A stretch of DNA of 64,000 nucleotides, taken from Euptelea pleiosperma (Eukaryota > Streptophyta > Magnoliopsida > Ranunculales > Eupteleaceae). Both the position numbers and the translations under genes were made by a program. The stretch is taken from the NCBI GenBank assembly GCA_035048495.1, contig CM068548.1, positions 12,575,464-12,639,463 on the forward strand, read 5' to 3'. Shown here piece by piece: positions 61,801-64,000 of the stretch. Under the pieces are notes generated by a model. The model made no database searches and was not told where the DNA came from. It worked only from the letters and a program-made list of their open reading frames with translations. Position 1 is the stretch's first letter, and the number at the start of each line of letters is the position of its first letter.

Positions 61801-64000
61801 CTTCTTTGGTTAGTACTCTACCAATTAATTTTGGTAATTAGATTTTCAAGGGTTTCACACTTTTTATTTTTTTTTGGAAAATACCAAGAACCACTTTCTC
61901 CTCTTTTAATATAAAAAATCTAACTAGTATGAAGTACTGGAAACTCACTTCCATTTCTTCTCTCTTTCCAAATCTCACCGACATCAATCTTGTCCTCTCA
62001 TCCAAATTAAAGGGGACCACGAATTGTTTCAGAACCACCTTTATGACAGATCTCACCACTTGCATTTCTTGTTGACTCATTTTTACCCTTAACAGCATGC
62101 CCCCTTCTGACTATCCTCCTCTCTTTGGCCTCATCACCATCACACAACCTTTTCCACCTCGAACATAGTCCTACATCTATATATGATGTGAGCTCTTTAT
62201 TGGGGCCATCTCAATGTTGGTTATGGTCCTTGAACCATTGGTCAATCTGAGAACAACCCGAGTGGGTGGAGAGGGAAGAGGGAAGAGAAAGTTATAGCCA
62301 CACCAAGTAAAAACTAGTTATTTTACCATGATATGCTGTTTAGGAGATCAAGCTCCTTCATTCACTAGTCACTTTAGTGACGAGCAAGGTCGCTGCCTTG
62401 AGGAAGACATTTGATGAGTCATAGTCCTTGACAGTTCAGCTAATTGTACACAAATTTGGTATGGGATGAGAGTGGTGGAGTTCATAGCCAATCCCAAGTT
62501 CTGGGAAGAGATGATTAATGTCCAATTTGATGAGCTGGTCATTTTGGGCCCTAGGCACAAAGAAACATACGAGGGGAAGTGGTTGATGTTGTTGAGATTT
62601 GGAAACAAGGGATGACTAGATTTTGGGTGTTTCTACATTATATGCTAGATTCAGTCATTTTATAGTCTAAAAATAGGTTTTGGTTATTTCCCCCATCTTT
62701 TGGGTCCTTTAATGCAAATTGCATTTTGATTTTTTTTGTTTTGTTTCTTTCTTTCATTTAGGGGAGAAATTTATTGAGCACAATGGATTGATTTTCAGCT
62801 TTGGTCTTGATGTTTTCTGCTACTATTTTATTATCTCTTTATGTAGCTACATTAGAGGTTCACTTTTGTTAGATTGAATGTATTGGATGCTTTTACTAAA
62901 TTTTTGATTCAAGTTATTTACACAGAGACACATGTAATATATAGTTAAATTTGTATCTTTATTGGTTTACTTTACATTACGACCCAGTAATGTGTTCATT
63001 CTTTTAACAGATGGGCAATACTAGTTTGGTTGACTCACAACTTTCCAATTTGGAAACTTATGGCTGGGGTGATCTTGGAAAAACTGCGGATATCATGTGC
63101 AGTAGCAGTATCCAGTCTAACCATCACTTTGGTATCAACCCGTTCTACATTAGAAAAGGTAACAACGTGTTATTGTTTATTTAGTATTTGTTTGTTTGAT
63201 TGATATTTAGTTAATCTTGTTGTGGGAACTTTTTAGTGTCTTGATGGGGATGAATGCTCAGATTTTTTGTAGTAAGAAACTGTGTTACCCTAGCACTTCA
63301 AGGTAGATGTTTTTCTAATTTTCAACACGTGTGAAAATGTTGTCTAAACTGGGCTGTTCCGGGTAACATTGCCTAGTATTGATGATAACGATCTATTTGT
63401 TCCGCTACCTTAATGTCTAAGTTTGATACTTAAAAGCGTTTTCAAATGTACGGTACATACTTTGTGCATATTATTCTAGTATTGATGATAACGATCTATT
63501 TGTGCCGCTACCTTAATGTCTATACTGATATTTGTTTTTGATAAACGTGTATAATATTATAAAAGGGAAAACACCCCTAATATGTACAAAGATCAGGATC
63601 TAATTCCTCAAAATAGAAATGGGATCCCGCATCAACTCATCTCAACAGAAACAAAAGACTCAAAAAAACATCCTCGGAATAGAGGGGAACACGAAGACCA
63701 CATATAGAGGAAAGATTTCACTTCCAAGATCACCTCCTTCAAGCCTTTTTCTGTTTGATCGAAAATCCTGCGATTCCTCTCCTTCCAAATCGCCCAAATA
63801 ATTGCGAAAGGTAAGAATTGCCATAGAAGCCTTGCTCTCCTTGACAAAGAGTCATGTGCACTCCCTTGGAAAAGATCGCACACATGGTGAGGAACAACAT
63901 AGGGGATCTCGAACAACGCAAAGAAAGTTTGCTACACTGCAAAGGACAAGCGGCAGTGCAAAAGGACGTGGTCCACCGTCTCGCATTTATTTTTACACAT
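10450..64000 (+). CDS. MDN1: MDN1, midasin (Rea1) AAA+ ATPase; exons 1-26, 3' part outside window
   Basis: Midasin is a dynein-like ATPase of about 5,000 residues with six AAA modules in one chain. From family knowledge, it strips assembly factors from pre-60S particles in the nucleolus and nucleoplasm, using a C-terminal MIDAS domain that is not in this window. The 26 exons join with consistent phases into about 1,787 codons without a stop. Visible Walker A motifs: AAA1 GPTGAGKS (residues 374-381), AAA2 GETGTGKT (697-704), AAA3 GPTSSGKT (1107-1114), AAA4 GETGGGKT (1406-1413). Walker B segments: VVFEDID (439-445), ILLDE (863-867), IVLDE (1171-1175), LFLVDE (1553-1558). NP and RSRF/RNRF sensor and arginine-finger segments follow in AAA2-AAA4. 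The first ATG follows a TATA/telo-box promoter and gives an N-terminus like that of plant midasins. Introns 2, 6, 9, 17, 21 and 23-25 are swollen by transposons. The exon boundaries are my reading of GT-AG sites and homology; a few ends could shift. Confidence 0.95.
10639..10982 (+). CDS. MDN1: MDN1 exon 2 (residues 36-150)
   Basis: The acceptor is TTCGTTTAG|GGAGATG after an 84-base intron. It encodes the helical N-terminal region ([20 protein letters not shown] to [20 protein letters not shown]) and ends at a GG|GTAAGT donor. Confidence 0.9.
11537..11627 (+). mobile_element. Tiny 5'-truncated LINE 3' end with 15-bp target duplication
   Basis: The sequence GCCTCTTAATATATCTTATA then CTTATAAAAAAAA is typical of a plant LINE 3' end. 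It is flanked by AAAGAAGGGCCAGTG (11522-11536) and AAAGAAGGGCTAGTG (11628-11642), a 14/15 match. Confidence 0.65.
11969..12000 (+). repeat. (CT)n microsatellite
   Basis: About 16 uninterrupted CT units in intron 2. Confidence 0.9.
12240..12664 (+). pseudogene. L1-type LINE reverse transcriptase fragment
   Basis: Frame-shifted reading gives [20 protein letters not shown], where FANDM stands for the FADDT-like catalytic site (third Asp-box residue replaced by Asn). Then follow VLNLRCIL, a YLGLSLG-like stretch (SYLGLSLG) and [15 protein letters not shown] before a stop. It is a short piece of RT palm and thumb, on the MDN1 strand, and ends abruptly at a copia fragment. Confidence 0.65.
12665..14021 (+). 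pseudogene. Ty1/copia pol remnant (RT and RNase H), with internal duplication
   Basis: RT text begins [37 protein letters not shown] and, in another frame, [10 protein letters not shown] (about 12890-12920). RNase H text follows ([36 protein letters not shown]). A 168-bp segment (13571-13738) is repeated in frame at 13739-13906. The C-terminus [12 protein letters not shown] stops just before a polypurine tract TTGAGGGGGAG (14011-14021). The 5' LTR, gag, protease and integrase are missing, and several frameshifts are present. Confidence 0.8.
14022..14340 (+). mobile_element. Probable 3' LTR of the copia remnant
   Basis: Begins directly after the polypurine tract with TATTATCATATACG (a TG start may have mutated to TA). 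It includes a leader-like CT/CTT tract (14168-14225). With no partner LTR in view the right end is a guess. Confidence 0.45.
14168..14200 (+). repeat. (CT)n microsatellite
   Basis: CT repeat followed by TTC-rich sequence inside the probable LTR. Confidence 0.85.
14341..14759. other. MDN1 intron 2, 3' end
   Basis: AT-rich intron sequence up to the exon 3 acceptor; nothing else recognised. Confidence 0.5.
14760..14844 (+). CDS. MDN1: MDN1 exon 3 (residues 150-178)
   Basis: The acceptor TTGTGCAG completes a split glycine; it reads [20 protein letters not shown] and ends GAGAAG|GTATTT in phase 0. Confidence 0.88.
14845..15997. other. MDN1 intron 3
   Basis: AT-rich intron. The only recognisable content is an antisense RTE LINE fragment at about 15390-15770. 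Confidence 0.6.
15390..15770 (-). mobile_element. RTE-type LINE ORF2 C-terminal fragment, antisense
   Basis: Minus-strand reading gives [20 protein letters not shown] then IKKQHIHK, the typical plant RTE ORF2 text after the RT domain. A homologous stretch lies at 27430-27830 in intron 9. Both are degenerate and carry no complete ORF. Confidence 0.65.
15998..16266 (+). CDS. MDN1: MDN1 exon 4 (residues 179-268)
   Basis: The acceptor is TTTTGCAG. It encodes [20 protein letters not shown], then [11 protein letters not shown] and [17 protein letters not shown], conserved midasin N-terminal text. It ends TTCCG|GTTGGT in phase 2. Confidence 0.9.
16375..16584 (+). CDS. MDN1: MDN1 exon 5 (residues 268-338)
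   Basis: Starts after TTTGTAG with CTGGGAGGAG. It encodes [20 protein letters not shown] to [10 protein letters not shown] and splits the tryptophan codon at a CTTG|GTGGGC donor. Confidence 0.82.
16708..16877 (+). CDS. MDN1: MDN1 exon 6 (residues 338-395), AAA1 Walker A
   Basis: Starts after ACTTTCAG. It encodes [20 protein letters not shown] and the P-loop [17 protein letters not shown] of AAA1. It ends CCGAG|GTACTC in phase 1, and a 7.8-kb intron filled by an antisense LINE follows. Confidence 0.93.
17155..17336 (+). repeat. Half copy of the hAT-type MITE seen at 60781-61298
   Basis: CAAGGTTCAAAACTTTGACT, GGGGAAGTTCAATTTGATTT and GAGAATTTTTGCCAAAACG match the first part of the 60781 element. 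The other end is missing, and the LINE tail of intron 6 follows at about 17391. Confidence 0.5.
20373..20742 (-). mobile_element. TRIM-like miniature LTR element nested in the LINE
   Basis: On the minus strand an LTR-like segment begins TGTTAGCGGATGGTTTGTTC at 20742 and ends near GATCCCAACA (20487). A primer-site-like TGGTATAAGAGCC (about 20483-20471; initiator tRNA-Met primers usually read TGGTATCAGAGC) and a purine tract CTGAGGGGGTG (about 20404-20394) follow. A second TGTTAGCAGATGGTTTGTTC starts at about 20393 and matches for about 30 bases. The internal region is under 100 bp and codes for nothing. The second LTR appears truncated. Confidence 0.6.
21043..21843. mobile_element. Non-autonomous hAT element nested in the LINE, 801 bp
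   Basis: Termini TAGGGTTGCAACTCGGGC and its inverse GTTGCAGCCCTA are hAT-like. The flanks CCAGATGA (21035-21042) and CCAAATGA (21844-21851) form an 8-bp duplication with one mismatch. Removing the element restores the endonuclease reading GGIVIIWNS. The ends are rich in CCCAACCC / GGGTTGGG; the middle has a tandem duplication of about 118 bp (near 21230 and 21349). No transposase. Confidence 0.82.
22256..24200 (-). pseudogene. LINE ORF1 (gag-like), broken
   Basis: Minus-strand frames carry [53 protein letters not shown] and [16 protein letters not shown], a gag-like ORF1 core. A low-complexity C-terminal region (23212-22256) follows in another frame. No intact zinc knuckle was found. Several frameshifts prevent a complete protein. 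Confidence 0.65.
24256..24335 (-). mobile_element. Short LINE 3' tail, antisense
   Basis: Minus strand reads CATCTTCATACTTGCTTATC then a run of A, the same kind of tail as LINE 3' ends elsewhere here. Only about 80 bp is recognisable. Confidence 0.4.
24666..24775 (+). CDS. MDN1: MDN1 exon 7 (residues 395-431)
   Basis: Starts after TTATTCAG. It reads [20 protein letters not shown] and then [13 protein letters not shown], the AAA1 segment between Walker A and B. It ends CCCAG|GTTCG in phase 0. Confidence 0.92.
24875..24994 (+). CDS. MDN1: MDN1 exon 8 (residues 432-471), AAA1 Walker B
   Basis: Encodes [20 protein letters not shown], the AAA1 Walker B region, and [12 protein letters not shown]. 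The boundaries are TTGCACAG and GGGGAG|GTAACA. Confidence 0.93.
24995..25633. other. MDN1 intron 8, nothing recognised
   Basis: AT-rich intron with GGATACACATT repeated near 25067 and 25098; no element signature. Confidence 0.5.
25634..25712 (+). CDS. MDN1: MDN1 exon 9 (residues 472-498)
   Basis: Encodes [20 protein letters not shown], the AAA1 sensor-1 strand. The acceptor is TTTTGCAG and the donor CAGAAG|GTTTGT in phase 1. Confidence 0.88.
25713..27340. other. MDN1 intron 9, 5' part
   Basis: Mostly unrecognised. Around 26488-26545, CCTCCCTCTAACAGCTTAAG then TTTAGAGTAAGGTGGTTATC resembles an LTR end of a plant retrotransposon, but no partner or coding region is visible. Confidence 0.35.
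27342..27830 (-). mobile_element. RTE-type LINE fragment, antisense, in intron 9
   Basis: Minus strand begins near 27830 with [20 protein letters not shown] and ends near CAGTCGACCCAATATCGTTG then GGATTAAGGCTTGCGATGAT, the usual 3' end of plant RTE elements. It matches the fragment in intron 3. Confidence 0.65.
27905..28033 (+). mobile_element. tRNA-derived SINE
   Basis: A-box-like ACTCAGTTGGTCAAGTC (about 27913) and B-box-like GGTTCAAGTCC (27956-27966) lie at tRNA-like spacing. The body ends ATGGACTTATC plus an A12 tail (28022-28033). The antisense copy at 47021-47222 shares TTTGGGGGGTTGTACCCA. Confidence 0.65.
28034..28592. other. MDN1 intron 9, 3' end
   Basis: AT-rich; nothing recognised before the exon 10 acceptor. 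Confidence 0.45.
28593..28715 (+). CDS. MDN1: MDN1 exon 10 (residues 498-539)
   Basis: Reads [20 protein letters not shown] and then [13 protein letters not shown] chose the acceptor CTATAATAG because it joins in frame to give [10 protein letters not shown]. An acceptor some 50 bases upstream (CTTTCTATAG at 28545) is possible but adds text unlike the family. Confidence 0.82.
28820..28895 (+). CDS. MDN1: MDN1 exon 11 (residues 539-564)
   Basis: Reads [20 protein letters not shown] and then SRFSL. The acceptor is TTTGCCAG and the donor TTAAG|GTAGTA splits an arginine codon. Confidence 0.87.
28978..29074 (+). CDS. MDN1: MDN1 exon 12 (residues 564-596)
   Basis: Reads [20 protein letters not shown] to IYQE, the AAA1 lid region. 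It runs from CTGGTAG to CAAGAG|GTTGCA. Confidence 0.9.
29180..29314 (+). CDS. MDN1: MDN1 exon 13 (residues 597-641)
   Basis: Reads [20 protein letters not shown] to [10 protein letters not shown], the linker from AAA1 to AAA2. The boundaries are TTCTCCAG and ATTCAG|GTTTCT. Confidence 0.9.
29402..29464 (+). CDS. MDN1: MDN1 exon 14 (residues 642-662)
   Basis: Reads [20 protein letters not shown] plus a final arginine before GTAAGC. It is 63 bases long and in phase. Confidence 0.9.
29552..29728 (+). CDS. MDN1: MDN1 exon 15 (residues 663-721), AAA2 Walker A
   Basis: Encodes [20 protein letters not shown] and the AAA2 P-loop [15 protein letters not shown]. The boundaries are TTCTGCAG and GTCTTG|GTATGT. 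Confidence 0.94.
29842..29967 (+). CDS. MDN1: MDN1 exon 16 (residues 722-763)
   Basis: Reads [20 protein letters not shown] to FSKTFSVK in AAA2. The boundaries are TTTTTCAG and GTGAAG|GTATCC. Confidence 0.93.
30070..31848 (+). CDS. MDN1: MDN1 exon 17 (residues 764-1356), AAA2 rest and most of AAA3
   Basis: A single 1,779-base exon, far longer than its neighbours. It holds the AAA2 Walker B ([16 protein letters not shown]), sensor [15 protein letters not shown] and arginine finger LRSRFTEYF. It then holds the AAA3 P-loop [18 protein letters not shown] (Walker A coding begins at 31099), Walker [19 protein letters not shown] (IVLDE coding begins at 31291), [11 protein letters not shown] and [12 protein letters not shown]. 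It ends LIKDDLYMQ at an ATGCAG|GTATGT donor. The frame is open throughout. A basic KRKRP run lies at about residues 811-815. Confidence 0.96.
31873..31901 (+). repeat. (CT)n microsatellite at the start of intron 17
   Basis: CT repeat beginning 25 bases after the exon 17 donor. Confidence 0.9.
31902..32389. other. Intron 17, nothing recognised
   Basis: No coding or repeat signature that I can name. Confidence 0.4.
32390..32870 (-). pseudogene. LINE RNase H fragment, antisense
   Basis: Frames on the minus strand give [18 protein letters not shown] and further on [20 protein letters not shown], which resemble the core (DSN..E) and end (REGN..AD.LAK) of a plant LINE RNase H domain. It is frame-shifted and incomplete. 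Confidence 0.5.
32871..33750. other. Intron 17, nothing recognised
   Basis: AT-rich DNA without an ORF or inverted repeat of note. Confidence 0.4.
33751..33985 (-). pseudogene. Possible LINE RNase H tail, antisense
   Basis: Minus strand reads [20 protein letters not shown], resembling the last RNase H motif, and ends in TTTATAAATTAAAAAAAATG. The similarity is short. Confidence 0.35.
33986..34966. other. Intron 17, nothing recognised
   Basis: AT-rich DNA; AAAGATATTGCACCA occurs twice (about 34453 and 34537), otherwise no structure found. Confidence 0.4.
34975..36093 (+). mobile_element. Non-autonomous hAT element, copy 1 (intron 17)
   Basis: Begins CAAGGAAGTAAATTTCGG and ends CGTGAAATTTATTTCCTTG. 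It is flanked by a perfect 8-bp duplication CTTTTGGT (34967-34974 and 36094-36101). Subterminal regions are packed with GAAATATTTC motifs, as expected for transposase-binding sites. At 1,119 bp it encodes no transposase. Copy 2 lies inverted in intron 21. Confidence 0.88.
36245..36545. repeat. Fold-back with an internal direct duplication (intron 17)
   Basis: A roughly 65-bp segment is repeated (about 36253-36318 and 36319-36372): both copies carry ATCGTCCTTAGGATGATACT and GTAGCAC. CATATGTTCAAGCCATCGAT (about 36380-36400) is mirrored by ATCAATGGTTTGAACATATG (36457-36476), and TAGCACATTG pairs loosely with the CAATGTTGTCCTAAGGACGA stretch beyond. Confidence 0.6.
36546..37144. other. Intron 17, 3' end
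   Basis: Nothing recognised up to the exon 18 acceptor. Confidence 0.45.
37145..37212 (+). CDS. MDN1: MDN1 exon 18 (residues 1357-1379)
   Basis: Reads [20 protein letters not shown], a variable linker before AAA4. It runs from AATTCAG to GGAAA|GTACGT. It joins in frame on both sides; the variable sequence makes it less certain than its neighbours. Confidence 0.8.
37309..37501 (+). CDS. MDN1: MDN1 exon 19 (residues 1379-1443), AAA4 Walker A
   Basis: Encodes [20 protein letters not shown] and the P-loop [18 protein letters not shown], then [14 protein letters not shown]. The boundaries are TGTTGCAG and CTCGG G|GTTGGT. Confidence 0.94.
37655..37759 (+). CDS. MDN1: MDN1 exon 20 (residues 1444-1478)
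   Basis: Reads [20 protein letters not shown] to FPTSV in AAA4. The boundaries are CTTTTCAG and TCCGTT|GTACGT. Confidence 0.9.
37858..38163 (+). CDS. MDN1: MDN1 exon 21 (residues 1479-1580), AAA4 Walker B
   Basis: Encodes [20 protein letters not shown], the Walker B stretch [20 protein letters not shown] and [10 protein letters not shown]. The boundaries are GCTGCAG and AAATTG|GTACGT. Confidence 0.94.
38210..38520 (+). other. LTR-like sequence in intron 21, uncertain
   Basis: TCTATAAATACTCGTAACCT (near 38348) looks like an LTR promoter, followed by TGTGACTCCA-type repeats at about 38452-38500. No partner LTR, primer site or coding region was seen. Confidence 0.25.
38521..39433. other. Intron 21, nothing recognised
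   Basis: No gene or named repeat. Confidence 0.4.
39442..40566 (-). mobile_element. Non-autonomous hAT element, copy 2 (intron 21), inverted
   Basis: On the + strand it starts CAAAGAAATAAATTTCAC and ends GAAATTTATTTCCTTG. It is flanked by GCGATAAC (39434-39441) and GTGATAAC (40567-40574), 7 of 8 matching. The body is the reverse complement of the intron 17 copy, with substitutions and small indels. Confidence 0.86.
40863..41056 (+). CDS. MDN1: MDN1 exon 22 (residues 1581-1645)
   Basis: Encodes [20 protein letters not shown], sensor [20 protein letters not shown] and [16 protein letters not shown], with the AAA4 arginine finger. The boundaries are CTTCTGCAG and CACAG|GTATAT. Confidence 0.94.
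41147..41201 (+). CDS. MDN1: MDN1 exon 23 (residues 1645-1663)
   Basis: Reads [19 protein letters not shown]. The boundaries are GTTGCAG and GGGAA|GTAAGT. Confidence 0.9.
41430..42180. repeat. Unresolved repeat-like region in intron 23
   Basis: GAGTTCCTTAATTTTT (about 41577) is mirrored by AGAATTTAAGGAACTC (about 42075). A 17-bp unit CATCCGAAACCAGGGGA is tandemly doubled near 41902-41936. No coding homology is seen. Confidence 0.35.
42181..42741. other. Intron 23, AT-rich
   Basis: A short AATTAGT repeat at about 42173-42200; nothing else recognised. Confidence 0.4.
42760..42895 (-). mobile_element. 136-bp retroinsertion with perfect 18-bp target duplication
   Basis: TAGCTGGACTAAGCTACT occurs at 42742-42759 and 42896-42913. 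Between them, read antisense, is a short piece ending CTTTTACCGATCAAAAACAA, typical of a LINE or SINE 3' end. It codes for nothing. Confidence 0.8.
42914..43678. other. Intron 23, 3' part
   Basis: CAGCATGGTTCTG recurs (42915 and 43014). Otherwise nothing recognised. Confidence 0.4.
43679..43829 (+). CDS. MDN1: MDN1 exon 24 (residues 1664-1714)
   Basis: Reads [20 protein letters not shown] to [10 protein letters not shown], the AAA4 lid. The boundaries are GGCAACAG and TTTAG|GTACAT. Confidence 0.93.
43830..44569. other. Intron 24, 5' part
   Basis: No recognisable gene or element. Confidence 0.4.
44570..44770 (+). pseudogene. RTE LINE RT fragment
   Basis: Reads [12 protein letters not shown] in one frame, then [14 protein letters not shown] text (FYDLEKA is the expected motif; here interrupted). 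It is the same RTE RT segment as at 47530-47660. Confidence 0.45.
44771..45458. other. Intron 24, nothing recognised
   Basis: AT-rich, with a CATCATCATC run near 44871. Confidence 0.4.
45467..46399. mobile_element. Possible non-autonomous hAT element, 933 bp
   Basis: The left end reads AATGTTTCAAAAATCGCGAG; the right end inverse reads GTGTTTTAAATATCCCGCC. The flanks TTGTGTTC (45459-45466) and TTGTGTTT (46400-46407) match 7 of 8. Terminal regions are rich in GCCTTGAGGC-type words. It contains a 22-bp tandem pair (TATGTTTGGTGTGTGTATGT, about 46201-46244). Confidence 0.45.
46725..46798 (+). CDS. MDN1: MDN1 exon 25 (residues 1714-1738)
   Basis: Reads [20 protein letters not shown] to IECLK. It runs from ATTTGCAG to TTAAAG|GTGCTT, followed by a CT/TA/T low-complexity run and a 16.2-kb intron. 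Confidence 0.9.
46806..46860 (+). repeat. Compound CT / TA / T low-complexity tract
   Basis: Directly downstream of the exon 25 donor. Confidence 0.85.
47021..47222 (-). mobile_element. SINE copy, antisense
   Basis: Minus strand reads CAATAGCTCAATTGGTCAGG (A-box-like), TTTGGGGGGTTGTACCCA and CCTAGGATCGAGTC (B-box-like), then ends near TTACCTTCCAAAAAAAG. It is the same family as 27905-28033, with an extra internal repeat of the TTTGGGGGGT block. Confidence 0.55.
47480..48650 (+). pseudogene. RTE-type LINE ORF2 remnant, interrupted by a MITE
   Basis: Reads [58 protein letters not shown] and FALVID, then the MITE, then [11 protein letters not shown]. Further on, [24 protein letters not shown] text and LTEEMAIDN close the ORF near 48560. 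The FADD segment is missing and stops are present. Confidence 0.75.
47854..48163. mobile_element. hAT-type MITE copy A, nested in the RTE LINE
   Basis: Ends CATGGTTTAAAATTTCGG and CGAAATTTTATACCTTG. Perfect 8-bp duplication GTTATAGA (47846-47853 and 48164-48171). 310 bp, dense in GTTTCG / CGAAAC words, non-coding. Confidence 0.87.
48651..49360. other. Intron 25, low-complexity stretch
   Basis: Contains (TA)n at 48776-48796 and (GT)n at 49225-49248; no gene recognised. Confidence 0.5.
49361..49658. mobile_element. hAT-type MITE copy B
   Basis: Ends CATGGTTTAAAATTTCG and CGAAATTTTAAACCTTG, flanked by CTCTTTCA (49353-49360) and CTCTTTCG (49659-49666). 298 bp and clearly related to copy A. Confidence 0.85.
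49667..50004. other. Intron 25, nothing recognised
   Basis: AT-rich DNA with no ORF or repeat structure of note. Confidence 0.4.
50005..50680 (-). repeat. Antisense cluster of the short hairpin repeats
   Basis: Three diverged units (about 50005-50165, 50175-50235 partial, 50525-50680) match the family at 1-425 in reverse. The unit near 50560 keeps GACAAA-GTG-TTTGTC. The CTAG-type end is seen near 50006-50010. Between units lie ATAACGG-rich sequences. Confidence 0.5.
50753..51109 (+). repeat. Copia 5' LTR
   Basis: Starts TGTTGGATTCTATGTACACC and ends CAAACAACAACA. It differs from the 3' LTR at about 15 positions plus one 4-bp CT-repeat indel by my count, roughly 96% identity. Confidence 0.92.
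51110..51121 (+). other. Copia primer binding site
   Basis: TGGTATCAGAGC directly after the 5' LTR is the standard initiator tRNA-Met primer site. Confidence 0.9.
51122..52008 (+). other. Copia untranslated leader
   Basis: About 890 bases between primer site and gag, built of diverged direct repeats: TCGGATCTCYGGTT and the CTACCCTAACTGCACCTCCC type block recur at about 51490-51530, 51580-51670, 51720-51810 and 51898-51920. Confidence 0.6.
52009..52830 (+). pseudogene. Copia gag, broken
   Basis: Starts [20 protein letters not shown] and has [20 protein letters not shown], typical of the copia gag N-terminus. In-frame stops at 52189, about 52384 and about 52444, and a frameshift near 52610, break it. 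A CCHC knuckle (C-x2-C-x4-H-x4-C) is intact at 52788-52829 in its own frame. Confidence 0.8.
52815..56220 (+). pseudogene. Copia pol (protease, integrase, RT, RNase H), broken
   Basis: The protease has [13 protein letters not shown] (about 53110). The integrase zinc region keeps H-x3-GH near 53530, but the CxxC pair reads CETY, so one cysteine is lost. YSDVWGP and SDNGGEY mark the integrase core, with stops near 53470 and 53808 and one before NGKAER. The RT carries [20 protein letters not shown], a TAG at about 55003, [28 protein letters not shown] and YVDDIVIMG (about 55368) in a shifted frame. RNase H reads [16 protein letters not shown], then a frameshift near 56150. No complete polyprotein is possible. 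Confidence 0.88.
56334..56694 (+). repeat. Copia 3' LTR
   Basis: Follows the polypurine tract; starts TGTTGGATTCTATGTACACC and ends CAAACAACAACA. Its CT run is 4 bases longer than in the 5' LTR. Confidence 0.92.
56775..56955 (-). repeat. Single antisense copy of the short hairpin repeat
   Basis: On the minus strand it runs from TATATAACAAAACAGG through TTGTCTCCCCCTCTTATC to GACAAA-CGC-TTTGTC and GTGCC-GTG-GGCAC, then GGCTCACCTACTAT. Both hairpins of the 1-425 family are preserved. Confidence 0.6.
56958..57180 (-). pseudogene. LINE RNase H end, antisense
   Basis: Minus strand reads [20 protein letters not shown] then [11 protein letters not shown], a plant LINE RNase H C-terminus, and ends AGTTACTTATCAAAAACGAC, the LINE tail type seen elsewhere. 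Confidence 0.6.
57181..57272 (+). mobile_element. Possible SINE fragment
   Basis: TAGTTTAGTGGTCAGCATTT (A-box-like), ACCTAGGCTTAAGTTG (weak B box) and GACTTATCC plus an A run. Confidence 0.4.
57273..58472. other. Intron 25, nothing recognised
   Basis: Short ORFs only. TGGTGTGAATCCAAGCTACT and CGGTGCGAATCCGAAGGTAA near 58300-58340 resemble LTR leader sequence but have no partner. Confidence 0.35.
58473..58524 (+). repeat. Short degenerate tandem repeat
   Basis: Four GTGAATAGT-type units (GTGAATAGTGTTGC, GTGAATAGTATCGC, TGAATAGTGCCGC, GTGAATAGTAAC). Confidence 0.75.
58525..60412. other. Intron 25, nothing recognised
   Basis: The minus-strand open frame at 58825-58544 has no family resemblance that I know. 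The rest is AT-rich without structure. Confidence 0.35.
60413..60726. mobile_element. hAT-type MITE copy C
   Basis: Ends CAAGGTTTAAAATTTCG and CGAAATTTTAAACCATG, inverse in order to copies A and B. The flanks GGTTTAAG and TCTCGAAC do not match, so the target duplication is lost or one side was deleted. Confidence 0.78.
60727..61640 (-). pseudogene. LINE ORF2 zf-RVT fragment, antisense, split by an hAT element
   Basis: Minus strand reads [40 protein letters not shown] and [14 protein letters not shown]. At 60727-60780 the DNA continues with the same LINE text as intron 6 near 17830-17880. The element at 60781-61298 separates the two parts. Confidence 0.7.
60781..61298. mobile_element. hAT-type MITE, 518 bp, nested in a LINE fragment
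   Basis: Starts CAAGGTTCTAAACTTCGAC and ends GTCGAATTTTAAAACTTTT. The flanks TGTACCAG (60773-60780) and TGTACTAG (61299-61306) match 7 of 8. It is dense in AATTCG / CGAATT words. A half copy lies at 17155-17336. Confidence 0.78.
61641..63010. other. Intron 25, 3' end
   Basis: AT-rich; I recognise nothing before the exon 26 acceptor. Confidence 0.4.
63011..63158 (+). CDS. MDN1: MDN1 exon 26 (residues 1739-1788), lead-in to AAA5
   Basis: Reads [20 protein letters not shown], then [12 protein letters not shown], the conserved lead-in to AAA5. It runs from TTTAACAG to AAAAG|GTAACA in phase 1. Later exons lie outside the window. Confidence 0.88.
63373..63522 (+). repeat. 47-bp direct repeat pair in intron 26
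   Basis: 63373-63419 and 63476-63522 are identical but for one base (CTAGTATTGATGATAACGAT to TTAATGTCTA), separated by 56 bases. Confidence 0.85.
63536..64000 (-). pseudogene. LINE ORF2 C-terminal fragment, antisense, runs off the window
   Basis: Minus strand reads [20 protein letters not shown] then [20 protein letters not shown], the same C-terminal domain as the intron 6 LINE. The tail CACGTTTATCAAAAAC ends at about 63536. The rest of the element lies beyond 64000. Confidence 0.72.
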
